The notes under the pieces were generated by a model, which worked only from the letters and a program-made list of their open reading frames with translations, searched no databases and was not told the origin of the DNA. Position numbers and translations under genes: made by a program. Positions 1 through 7,913 of a stretch of DNA of 64,000 nt are shown here, piece by piece (the stretch's first letter is position 1; each line of letters opens with the position of its first letter). The stretch is taken from positions 2,666,001 through 2,730,000 of the forward strand of contig NZ_CP042171.1 in NCBI RefSeq assembly GCF_005938645.2, given 5' to 3'. The stretch comes from Pedobacter sp. KBS0701. GTDB taxonomy: Bacteria; Bacteroidota; Bacteroidia; Sphingobacteriales; Sphingobacteriaceae.

Positions 1-17
1 CCGTGCCTGCAGATAAT

Positions 18-860
18 TTAAATACCATAAATAGCTTTCACCCAACCGGCATCTTTGGTGGACGGGGATTTTGTACCACTCCAGGAATTATCGATCCAGG
101 TGGAACCATCCAGTCGTGTCGTAGTTGGAAGACTGCTATTGATCGCGCCATATCCATTGTATGATCCATAAAGCATAATAGAACTGATGTCAAAAGTGGT
201 CCCACCATAATTCATGCCGGTAAGTTTATTATATCCCGATTGTGCAGCTGTAGCGATATTATCCCATTTTACTGCGATATAAGCATCACGATCTGCACGC
301 AGCTGTTCATGGTGTAAACCGATGGCATGACCCAGCTCATGAACCACAATGCCTTTAGCCTCCGGATTCGAAAGATTCATTGTCGCCCCGCTAACATAGC
401 CCACAGTACAATTATTCGCACTTCCCGGCTGTATAGTCAGGTAATAGCCCGAAGTTACCGCCTCAAAGATAATTCCCGATTTTGCGGTCCAGTCGGCCAT
501 GGCTGTCAAGATAGTGTTTGTCTGAGCAGTAGTAAATCCAGAGGCAAACCTATAGGAGACTTTGTGGTTTGGCCACTTGTATGCTCCTGCCGGCCCGTGT
601 CCTTCGGTTGTAACTTCCGGTAGTTTTGTGGTAATCTGTTCATCTGGAATAACCATATCGCCATTAAAAATATTTCTACCGTCAACTCGCTCGTAACTGA
701 TTAACGAACCCAGGTAATAGCCCTGCCTCAATTCCACAATTTTTCCAGCAGGGTTTTGTTGCGCTGAAACCTGTTGCGCGTTGTTGTCATTTTTTTTGCA
801 CCCCAGTGAGAGCAATAGCAATCCCATAAAGGGTAGCGCAAATAATCTTGTATTTTTCAT
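18..860 (-). CDS. Astacin-like (M12A) zinc metalloprotease lipoprotein
   Basis: Secreted zinc endopeptidase of the astacin family. The 280-residue protein opens with a lipoprotein signal whose lipobox ends at Cys21 (LSLGC), so it is probably anchored on the cell surface or in the periplasm. The full astacin signature HExxHxxGxxHE is at residues 174-185 (His174, Glu175, His178, His184), followed by RADRD. A downstream SIMLYG segment matches the Met-turn. The region between lipobox and catalytic domain (about 25-90) is short, like a minimal pro-segment. The gene stands alone on the minus strand with no operon partner. Family assignment is certain from the motif; the substrate is unknown. Start is the ATG giving an intact signal peptide. 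Confidence 0.93.
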   Translation of the reverse strand: MKNTRLFALPFMGLLLLSLGCKKNDNNAQQVSAQQNPAGKIVELRQGYYLGSLISYERVDGRNIFNGDMVIPDEQITTKLPEVTTEGHGPAGAYKWPNHKVSYRFASGFTTAQTNTILTAMADWTAKSGIIFEAVTSGYYLTIQPGSANNCTVGYVSGATMNLSNPEAKGIVVHELGHAIGLHHEQLRADRDAYIAVKWDNIATAAQSGYNKLTGMNYGGTTFDISSIMLYGSYNGYGAINSSLPTTTRLDGSTWIDNSWSGTKSPSTKDAGWVKAIYGI

Positions 861-1396
861 AGTTATAAAAATGTAGTTTAAATACTAATTTAATGTATTT
901 TTTCCTATAATTAAAAACAAAACTTTCTGTCTGCAGCTGGTTAACTGTTGGAAACTGCTGTTTAATTGATCAAATCTAGTACAGACGTCAATCTAAAAGA
1001 AAAACTATGATAGGCTCCAGGGCGTTTTTAAAATCTCATGACAACTGGTAAAAGCCTTCTGGGACTTTTAGCAGCCGCCCAAAGCATTTCTTACTGCCCA
1101 TAATTTAAAAAGCTATGCGTCCCGACCAAAAAAAGGGAGCCGCGGCTCCCTCCTGTATCCAAGAATCCTATAGGATCCGTTTAAAGAACGATGGCTGAAA
1201 TGATCGGTTAAAAATTGATTATTTCAGGACTCAAGATATGCCCAAAAGGAGTAAAAAAGGAAGTTTATTATAGGAAAGCCCTTCACCACTATACGAAATC
1301 CCAAAAATGCCAGGCAATATTTGTCTCTTTTATACTCATATACTTGCTGATTTAAAAGACAATTCCGATATTGGTAAGACATCTAAATTTCTTTCT
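861..1396. other. Intergenic region with one strong hairpin
   Basis: Divergent space between the protease gene (leftward) and the LytTR regulator (rightward). No ORF of coding character is seen. It should hold both promoters. It contains a perfect GC-rich palindrome described separately. Confidence 0.6.
1135..1150 (-). terminator. Perfect GC hairpin with adjacent A-run
   Basis: GGGAGC/GCTCCC inverted repeat around a CGCG loop. A run of seven A lies just left of it, which reads as a U-tail on the minus strand. No minus-strand gene feeds into it from the right, so its role as a terminator is inferred from shape only. Confidence 0.45.
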
Positions 1397-2125
1397 ATGG
1401 AACTTACCAGTATCGCTATCGATGATGAGCCGCAAGCCCTTGCCGAAATCGGGGAACTCCTTTCGCTTACTCCAGGGATCAACCTACGCGCAACTTTCAA
1501 CAATGTAAACGACGCCATCCACAATCTTCAGGAATTCGGACCGGTGGATATCGTCTTCTGTGATATCAGCATGCCGGTTACCGACGGTATTAAAGGCGCA
1601 AAGATGCTGAAAGTCTATTGTGACCACTTGGTCTATATCACTGCACACCGCAACTACGCAGAAGAAGCATTTCACGAAGGCGCATCCGGATACCTGGTCA
1701 AACCCATCAACCATGAACGCCTGATCGAAAAGGTAGAACAGCTAAAGGAAACCCAGGAAAAAAACCGGCGGATAGAATATAGCGAAAAGAAGTTCGCCTT
1801 CATTACCGGAAAGACCAAGCATAGTTTTATCCAGGTGTTCTACAGCGAGATCATATACTTTGAGGCGCTGCTCAACCATATCAAGATCATTACCACCAGA
1901 AATACCGAGATCACCTATATAGGTCTTAAACAACTGGAAAGGGACCTGATGCGCCATCCGGACTTTATCAGGATCGGTAAATCGCACATGATCTCCATCA
2001 ACTACCTGAAAAAAGTCGAAGGTAACATGGCCTTCATGAGCAACGGAGAATGTCTCTCAGTCGGGGAGAAATACCGGAACGCATTTACAGCAATCCTCCG
2101 GAAAGGCATGCTTAGCGGAGGTTAA
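1397..2125 (+). CDS. LytTR-family response regulator (orphan)
   Basis: DNA-binding response regulator: N-terminal receiver (about 1-120) with acidic pair Asp9/Asp10, phospho-acceptor Asp56 in a CDISMP context and the conserved Lys of the YLVKP motif, then a LytTR DNA-binding domain (about 140-240) with the typical IxxFEAxxNxIKI and FIRIGKSxxIxxxYL pattern. The reading frame is open back to 1307, but the ATG at 1397 starts directly at the receiver (MELTSIAIDDEP) and gives the normal family length of 242 residues, so the first 30 codons are not used. No LytS-type sensor lies next to it, unlike the pair at 17.3-19.0 kb, so its cognate kinase is elsewhere. Confidence 0.9.
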   Translation: MELTSIAIDDEPQALAEIGELLSLTPGINLRATFNNVNDAIHNLQEFGPVDIVFCDISMPVTDGIKGAKMLKVYCDHLVYITAHRNYAEEAFHEGASGYLVKPINHERLIEKVEQLKETQEKNRRIEYSEKKFAFITGKTKHSFIQVFYSEIIYFEALLNHIKIITTRNTEITYIGLKQLERDLMRHPDFIRIGKSHMISINYLKKVEGNMAFMSNGECLSVGEKYRNAFTAILRKGMLSGG

Positions 2126-2128
2126 CGT

Positions 2129-2419
2129 TTGAAAAAACTGAATAAAGGAATAAAAGACCTCAGTGGCCTGGACGGCCTAAAGGCCGTTACCGGGCCAAAC
2201 GGTTACGCCATAACCATCTCGCATAACGAAAACCTGTTATCCCTGCACGGACTGGAGCAGCTCGGCTCTTCTACCGAAGGGATACAGATCATGTATAATA
2301 AAAACCTGGCGGATTTCTGCCCGTTGAAACTATTAATGAGCAGCTATAAAAGTTACTTTTCGGCACTGGACAACAAAATCAAGATGGATCCGCAAATCCT
2401 GCAGAGCAGCTGCAAATAG
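2129..2419 (+). CDS. Short L-domain (leucine-rich) remnant protein
   Basis: A 96-residue product from a TTG start four bases after the LytTR stop. It has two turns of the receptor-L-domain-like pattern frequent in Bacteroidota surface proteins (LLSLHGLEQLGS, then IQIMYNKNLADFCPLKLL) with the usual FCPL-type closing motif. There is no signal peptide, and full-length relatives are several hundred residues, so this looks like the C-terminal fragment of such a protein translated, if at all, by coupling to the regulator. It could equally be a pseudogene. No function can be assigned. Confidence 0.5.
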   Translation: MKKLNKGIKDLSGLDGLKAVTGPNGYAITISHNENLLSLHGLEQLGSSTEGIQIMYNKNLADFCPLKLLMSSYKSYFSALDNKIKMDPQILQSSCK

Positions 2420-2734
2420 GCATCTTAACGCATCCATGTAAAAAAAGTAACGTTGTTCGATCTTGTGGAGGATAATGTGCAGATTTCCATTCTTCCAGCA
2501 GCATCAACTCTGGGATCAAGCGGAACGATTTCGGCTCCCTTCCTAAACTCTGCGATGAAACCTCGGATATTATTATTTATATCTGGTTAATTGCACGACC
2601 TCATCTCGGCGTCCACCATTACTGGAAACGGTCAGCGGGTGCAACAGCGCTCATTTAAACAAAAGACAAAGCGGCTGACCCGCTCCCATTTTGCAATTAA
2701 GAGGCGCTTAGCACAGTCATTCAGCCAATATTAT
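2420..2734. other. Intergenic region, no feature seen
   Basis: Convergent space between the L-domain remnant and the LolA-like gene. No coding pattern, RNA or clear repeat was found. Confidence 0.5.
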
Positions 2735-3451
2735 CTAAGGTTTAAAATCTGTTTCGCTTACGTCTGAATTGATCTTCAGCTCCACAACGTTCAGGGCCTG
2801 CAAACTGTTCTTGTTCCCTATTTTCATTTCGGATGCGAAGGTCAGGCCTGAATACTTTTGATAATTCAGGTAAATTGTTGTGGAAAAGCTGTTTTTGTTT
2901 ACATCTTCAACCTTATCATCACGCTGCAGCAATTTGGTTTCCTTGTCAAAATACAACAGCTCAACCAACCCACTTTTCCGGGTTGCCTTAATTTTGTAAC
3001 AGTCCTTTAGCCCCAGTTTTTCCTCATTCAGAAATTTAAGGGTCCAGAGTTCCGGCCTGATCCAGTCAAGTTCATTAAAAATATTTTTTCTATCAAACTT
3101 GTCTTTAAACTCAGCAAGATCGGCTTTTTTAACCGCACCATTAACGGTTTCAAAAGCCTTTTTCCCATCAAACCAGTTTTGAAATACAGTTCTGCCTTTG
3201 TATACAATCTTAAAACTACCCTTATTTGGCAACATTTCCCTTGTAATGTAATTGACCTCCCTACCCTCCGTTTCTGTCTTGATATCAGTGTACAATGTTG
3301 TAATACTACGGAGAAAGGTTTCTCCACCCATTGCCTCAATGCAATCTTTTACGATGACTGTGGGATCCGGCTTCGCGGCCTCCTGGGCCCGAAGCGTAAC
3401 GCTGCCAAAAGCGGATAGCAACAGAATTGATATTATTTTGGGAAAGTTCAT
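2735..3451 (-). CDS. LolA-like outer-membrane lipoprotein-sorting family protein
   Basis: A 238-residue periplasmic protein with a clear signal peptide (cleavage near residue 22, after LRAQ). The rest has the all-beta layout of the LolA/LolB-like fold: an opening helix (VIVKDCIEAMGG), then alternating strands such as GSFKIVYKGRTVFQNWFDG and LVELLYFDKETKLLQRDD. In Bacteroidota this large group is usually annotated as outer membrane lipoprotein-sorting protein or DUF4292-like, with mostly unknown ligands. The gene is followed 38 bases downstream by nothing in the same direction but is preceded by the DUF805 gene on the same strand, so both may be one transcript. Family placement is by pattern and is moderate. 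Confidence 0.65.
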   Translation of the reverse strand: MNFPKIISILLLSAFGSVTLRAQEAAKPDPTVIVKDCIEAMGGETFLRSITTLYTDIKTETEGREVNYITREMLPNKGSFKIVYKGRTVFQNWFDGKKAFETVNGAVKKADLAEFKDKFDRKNIFNELDWIRPELWTLKFLNEEKLGLKDCYKIKATRKSGLVELLYFDKETKLLQRDDKVEDVNKNSFSTTIYLNYQKYSGLTFASEMKIGNKNSLQALNVVELKINSDVSETDFKP

Positions 3452-3489
3452 ATTTTATTTTAAATATTAGGTATACTGATCGTACGGTT

Positions 3490-3900
3490 TTAATCTGGTT
3501 TTATCTCACGCAAAGCCTGCGACGGCTCGCTCCCTTCCGCACCCATCATTTTACCCGTCTTAAAGTCATACCCGAATTCATCATAATCCGCATTACCCTC
3601 TCCTTTTGGATTATCGCCATACTGATTGGGGCCAAAATCACCTGCAGCAAAAAACATCATCAGTCCGTAAAAAGGGACCAACTGCCACCAACCTGATCTA
3701 CCCAGATCATGGCAGCGTTTTGCACCCTGAGAAATCAACAGATAAATAGGCAGAAGTAAAATAATCACGATCCAGCTGCCAACTGCCTTATTGTTCTCAA
3801 AAACCAGAACAAAAAAGTAGGTAATCATATAGAGAATCTGGGTTAAGGCAAATTCCGTACGACGGATCCTGCCATAAAAAGAAAGGGGGGCTTTGAACAT
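3490..3900 (-). CDS. DUF805 membrane protein
   Basis: Small inner-membrane protein of the DUF805 family. The N-terminus FYGRIRRTEF is the family hallmark (F-x-GR-x-RR-x-E/Y-F), followed by two or three membrane segments (about 20-60) and the second conserved block AKRCHDLGRSGWWQLVPF. The remaining 40 residues are a hydrophilic tail rich in Gly, Asp and Asn. Function of the family is not known. It sits 38 bases upstream of the LolA-like gene on the same strand and may be co-transcribed. Confidence 0.85.
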   Translation of the reverse strand: MFKAPLSFYGRIRRTEFALTQILYMITYFFVLVFENNKAVGSWIVIILLLPIYLLISQGAKRCHDLGRSGWWQLVPFYGLMMFFAAGDFGPNQYGDNPKGEGNADYDEFGYDFKTGKMMGAEGSEPSQALREIKPD

Positions 3901-4211
3901 TAGAGAGGTATTTATTTAGCTATTGGTTTGATGCGGACTAAAATACTGATTATTTGATCTGATCTCAAATATTTTTTTCACCTGATGGCCGGAGGCTGCC
4001 CCTGGTTGAAACCTGCTGACTACAAAAAATATCAAAACGAAGAACTTTTTCTCTGCCTGTTTCCTTTTAACGGCTTATCAGGATGTTTCCCTGTCTGTAA
4101 TTCTGACCAAAGGTAGCATGGTGGCAAAGGTCCGGGATTTAAAATTCACAAGGCTTGAAAAATAGGTTTCCAGTAGGCTCAAGTTTAAAGACAAAAAGCT
4201 TTATGGACCAA
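3901..4211. other. Intergenic region at the left side of the mobile element
   Basis: No gene or RNA seen. This is where the chromosomal backbone (DUF805) meets the mobilisation genes, so an attachment-site half could lie here, but no direct repeat matching the right side near 15.0 kb was found by eye. Confidence 0.4.
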
Positions 4212-5624
4212 TCAAATACTAACCAACTGCTCCCGATCACCATCGTCAACATCAAACTCCTCATTCTTTACCTTATCTTCTTCCGACAACGCCCTACCTT
4301 CCGCCCTCGCCAAAATCTTCCCACACTCTTCCTCCAACAAAGCCGCAACCTCATTTTTAATCATCATATAATTTTCCACGATATCCCCATAACTCACCTC
4401 CCTCGGCCTTGGAATCGGCAAATAACCTTCCATCTCCTCCGCAATCGCCTGATGGTCATTCTGTATTTCACAATGAAACATTTTCAGTTTAATCTTCTCC
4501 TCCGGATTATCCGCCACAATGCCCACAAACTCCCCCGATGACAAAGAAGCGATCTTAGAAGCCGGCACCGCATAATCCATCTGCGTAGACCTCGAAATCG
4601 AAATATCAGAACTGTTGATACTTTTGCTTTCCTTATCCTGTACGATCTTTCCAAAATTCTCAGACAGTTTTTTCGCTGTATCCCCACTCACCTGCCCACT
4701 GATAATATTGCCTACAATGTTCGTGATGACATCCGCCTGCTCCTGCCCGTAATCCTTCCTCAACTGCGAAAAATCCTGCAATCCTAAGGTAGTTGCACAT
4801 TTATATCCTCTCGCTACCGCAATATGACTGTCCATTCCCCCCACAAAAATCGAAGAATACTCATCGAAAACAATGCTACTTTTCAGCATCCCCTTTTTGT
4901 TCACCAGCTTTAACATCCGGTTCACATAAAGCGAAAGCACCGCCCCATAGGTCTGCACCTTCTGCGGATTATTGCCCATACAGACAATCTTCGGCTCCAG
5001 AGGGTTATTGATATCCAAGGTGAAATCATTACCACTCAATACATAATACAACTGTGGTGAAGACAGCCTGGCCAGGCCAATCTTGGCCGAAGCGATCTGG
5101 CCCTCCAGTTGTGGCATCGCCTTGCGCTGCAAAGCAGAAATAAATGGATTGATCAATACCCTGATCTCCGGCTCTTCCTGCAACACCGCAAATAACCTGT
5201 CATATTCCGCCTGGATCAGCTCAATCGCATGCGGCAAAGTGCAATAACGTCCATTTTTATATTTGCGCAGGAACCAGATCACTGCCGTTACAAAATTGAT
5301 GGCACTCTCCACAAAAAAATCGCCCTGCTTTTTAATCCAGTCCCTGTTCAGCCCAAGCATTACTGTTCTACTGGCCTCAGTGGCATCGGTAATATCTTCC
5401 ATACTCTGCGGATCCAGCGGATTACAACGGTGGTAGATCCTGTCAAAATCTATCACCCAGAAGGTGGGTTTAATCTTATAATTACCCTTGTATTTCAGCA
5501 ATGCATTATAGGCAATGATCGAAAGATCGTCGAACTTGAAATCGTACAAAAACATCGAAAAACCCTTGCGGATATGCTGGGTGATCACATGGCGGATCAC
5601 AAAATAACTCTTTCCAGACCGCAC
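4212..5624 (-). pseudogene. TraG/VirD4-type coupling protein, C-terminal part after a P-loop frameshift
   Basis: This frame encodes most of a type IV coupling ATPase of the Bacteroidota mobilisation (MobC/TraG) type. Its first residues are RSGKSYF, the end of a Walker A motif, followed by FSMFLYDFKFDDLS, a Walker B-like segment (SSIVFDEYSSI) and the conserved GLQDFSQL motif. The only start available is a GTG inside the broken P-loop, which cannot give a functional ATPase. The N-terminal membrane part is in another frame at 5597-6256. The two together would make about 680 residues, normal for the family. Other pieces of the same element are also decayed, so a genuine pseudogene is likelier than a sequencing error. 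Confidence 0.8.
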
Positions 5625-6256
5625 CCTGATCCGGGGGTACCCGTAACGAGCAGCCCCCGGAAAGGATTAATGATATTGATGTAAGACTTTCTGATTTTTC
5701 CTTTTAAATTGTACCTGGCTGGCAGGTTGACCGAATATTCATTCTCCAGCAACCGCTCTTCCTGCGGGAAGGTTTCATTCTCGCTGTTGAATACATCGGT
5801 GTTGATAGCGGACTTGATCAACCGGGAAAGCATGGCACCTCCGGAAAGCATCAAAAGATAACCAGTAGAAGTTGTCAGGAAATAAAGCCCAGCAATTAGC
5901 TGAGCCCCAAATCCCAACCTAAAAACGAAATAGGCTGCAAAATAAGATACCAGCCCTATCACCAGATAAAGCGTAATATCCTTTTTCCGGATCTTTTCAT
6001 CCTTCCTGCCTTTCACACCCAACAGCGAAATCGCCAAACACAATAATGCCGCAAGTTTTGGCACCCAAAAACCATCAAAAAGCCCGGTCCTGGAAAGATG
6101 CAAAATCAGTCTGTCGGTAATCCCTGCTGTAAAACCCCATATCTTAAAAGCTAAATAACAGCTCATATAAAAATGGATGCTTAAAATAAACAGACTGATG
6201 AGCCTGGTAAAATCAGTAATCTTACGCAACCCTTGCGTATCCTCTCCTGTATTCAT
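5597..6256 (-). pseudogene. TraG/VirD4-type coupling protein, N-terminal membrane part (YWFCY-like)
   Basis: The N-terminal 219 residues of the same coupling protein. It has four hydrophobic segments (about 18-40, 60-78, 90-110, 118-138) as in the YWFCY domain found at the head of Bacteroidota mobilisation TraG proteins, then NPFRGLLVTGTPGSG, the first half of the Walker A loop. Immediately after GTPGSG the frame is lost: eleven extra bases (5616-5626 on the plus strand) separate TCA from GGAAAGAGT, and removing them restores GTPGSGKSYF in one frame. The tail CGLERVIL is frameshift junk. Confidence 0.8.
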
Positions 6257-6265
6257 GTTTTCTGT

Positions 6266-6559
6266 TTAAAATTTGAGTGCATGCTGCTGCGTTTTTCGTT
6301 TTTTCCGTTTTTTGTTCCGCAGGGCTGGTGAAATGGGATCGAATTCTGGCCGGACCAAAAGCAGATCCAATAATGTATCTGATGGTTCAGCCAATAGCTG
6401 TGGCGAAACATTCTGGTTCTGTTCCTGAGCTGAAACAGCCCGTACCTTCTCCTGTTTATCTTTTTGCCCGGCCATCGCGAGCCGCTCCTCTAGATTCCCA
6501 TTCTTCTGCGTATTGGCATAAGTAAAACTCTCGCGATTCTGTCTCTGGTAAGCAAACAT
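6266..6559 (-). pseudogene. Probable C-terminal remnant of a mobilisation relaxase
   Basis: A 97-residue hydrophilic product rich in Gln, Glu and Lys that ends in a basic tail (ALRNKKRKKRKTQQ). Bacteroidota MobB-type relaxases often finish with a similar Gln-rich linker and a poly-Arg/Lys tail, and the position, directly upstream of the coupling protein and downstream of BfmA/BtgA, is where the relaxase gene normally sits. Only about 60 bases separate it from BfmA/BtgA, so the catalytic relaxase domain of some 300 residues is missing. The call rests on position and tail composition, not on a catalytic motif; it may instead be an unrelated small protein. Confidence 0.45.
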
Positions 6560-6621
6560 TTCATCAAAGGCCTTCCTTTATTGTTACCCGTTTCGCTTGC
6601 TGAAATATTGATAAACATAGC

Positions 6622-7164
6622 CTATAGACTTTCGATCTGTTTACGCGTCAGTTCTGCCAGTTCTTCCTTTTCCCTGGTTTTAAACGTGCCCAGTTCTTCA
6701 CGTGCTTTGATATAAATGTTTAATAGCTGTAATATCTTAATCTTCAAATTTTCCCGCGATTCCATTTTCTGCGCGATGAGCTTGATCAGCCGATCATTAT
6801 CCTGAGCTGTTTTCAAAAACAGCTCCTGGTTTTTAACCAGGGTTTTATTGGCATTAAGCACCTGCTCATTGAAGAATTTGACGATATCCTTTTGATTGGT
6901 AATCATCTTATCTACACCCTGCTTGATCGGAACCAACAATAAGTCTTCCTGCGCGCGGATAAAAGCCATATAACTTTTATGCCCCTTGGCAAGCGCAACC
7001 TTTAACAGTTCGTCGTTCAGGTCAGTCGGATCCTTTTTATTCCGGTAGAAATAATCCACCATCTGCGCGAAAACCGTCCGTTTGGGGCGGCCAAGTGCAT
7101 GGCTGATTTTTTGCAGTTTATCACCCGTGACCCTGGTATATTTTATGGCATTCAGGTTTTCCAT
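6622..7164 (-). CDS. BfmA/BtgA-family mobilisation accessory protein
   Basis: A 180-residue protein of the BfmA/BtgA family, which helps the relaxase recognise the transfer origin of Bacteroides mobilisable elements. The N-terminal part (about 8-50) looks like a small DNA-binding fold (ITGDKLQ-type start, then GRPKRTVFAQMVDYFYRNKKDPTD), and residues 70-180 are almost pure amphipathic helix, likely a coiled coil for oligomerisation. It is the first gene of the leftward mobilisation operon. The gene appears intact although the downstream relaxase and coupling protein are not. Family call is from the N-terminal pattern and context. Confidence 0.75.
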   Translation of the reverse strand: MENLNAIKYTRVTGDKLQKISHALGRPKRTVFAQMVDYFYRNKKDPTDLNDELLKVALAKGHKSYMAFIRAQEDLLLVPIKQGVDKMITNQKDIVKFFNEQVLNANKTLVKNQELFLKTAQDNDRLIKLIAQKMESRENLKIKILQLLNIYIKAREELGTFKTREKEELAELTRKQIESL

Positions 7165-7398
7165 TGCTGTTTTGTCGTTGAACGGGAATTCTTTAAAGAT
7201 ATCCTTTATTGGCCCTGGCGGTACTTTCAGTCTATCAAAGAATTCCCGGAGAATTCTACCAATGCCCCTATAGCTCGCTATAGAGGCAATAAGTAGGGCC
7301 TAGCCCAACTTCCGCTTGCTCCTTTTCTTTTAAGGAGAAAAGGACTAACGGCGAGAAACCCGAGCCGGTGCTTTAAACTGAAATGAACTGTTTTATCT
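7165..7398. other. Candidate oriT / hairpin-rich region
   Basis: This 230-base gap directly upstream of BfmA/BtgA is packed with inverted repeats: an 11-base perfect pair GGGAATTCTTT (7184-7194) and AAAGAATTCCC (7237-7247); a hairpin with ten-base arms and one mismatch at 7264-7287 around CTATAGctcgCTATAG; GGGCctaGCCC at 7296-7306; and CCTTTTC/GAAAAGG at 7321-7343. In Bacteroides mobilisable elements the oriT lies just upstream of btgA-type genes, so position and structure agree. No nick site can be named from sequence alone. Confidence 0.5.
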
Positions 7399-7743
7399 TT
7401 AGGATTTTGCAATAACCATATCAGTAAGTAGCGGTTTACCCAGTTCATTGGCTTCAACGGTCAGCACCAGTTCGGTTCCGAATGGCAGATACCGTACCTC
7501 TGTTTCGCCAGCCATGTATCTACCTTGGTTAGCCGATTTACGGTAAACCGATAGTGTTATCTTTTTATGGGAATCTACCAGCGTAAAAAAACAGTTGATC
7601 GTCAGGCCACTTTTCGACCATAACATAAAGTCGAGCTTAGCGGCATAGGTGCCGAGTGGCACTTGTTCTTTGGCATAAGAATAGTTTTTAGGATCATGTC
7701 CTGCTTCCAAAGCAGGAAAGAATTCCAGTACGGTTGTTTCCAT
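7399..7743 (-). CDS. Conserved hypothetical protein of Bacteroidota mobile elements
   Basis: A 114-residue soluble protein without signal peptide or membrane segment. It is predicted to be mostly beta strand (for example LTINCFFTLVDSHKKITLSVY and EVRYLPFGTELVLTVEA). I do not recognise a named family. Its place between the candidate oriT and the defence operon suggests it is a cargo or accessory gene of the element. It is transcribed leftward, divergent from the defence operon, and the shared space 7744-7913 must hold both promoters. Confidence 0.6.
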   Translation of the reverse strand: METTVLEFFPALEAGHDPKNYSYAKEQVPLGTYAAKLDFMLWSKSGLTINCFFTLVDSHKKITLSVYRKSANQGRYMAGETEVRYLPFGTELVLTVEANELGKPLLTDMVIAKS

Positions 7744-7890
7744 ATTGTTTTGAATTTGTTACCCAAAATTGGCATGTAAAAAATGTATGCTATCCAATGT
7801 TGGAAAGGTTGGCTCTAAAACCATATAGATTTCATAATACAAAGGAAAATATCGAGCAAATTATTATCTAATAAATTATACGTTTTTATA

Positions 7891-7898
7891 TATATTTG
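7891..7898 (+). promoter_or_regulatory. Bacteroidota -7 box (TATATTTG) of the defence operon
   Basis: TATATTTG fits the Bacteroidota -7 consensus TAnnTTTG. It overlaps the upstream TTG at 7896 that would otherwise extend the frame, and lies 16 bases before the ATG at 7914, giving a short leader. This favours 7914 as the true start. A clear -33 TTTG is not visible, so this is tentative. Confidence 0.4.
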
Positions 7899-7913
7899 AG
7901 GTTTACTATTTTT

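Noticed and set aside
3901..4211. Attachment-site repeat matching the right end of the element
   Set aside because: No direct repeat of useful length between this region and 15005-15122 could be found by eye.
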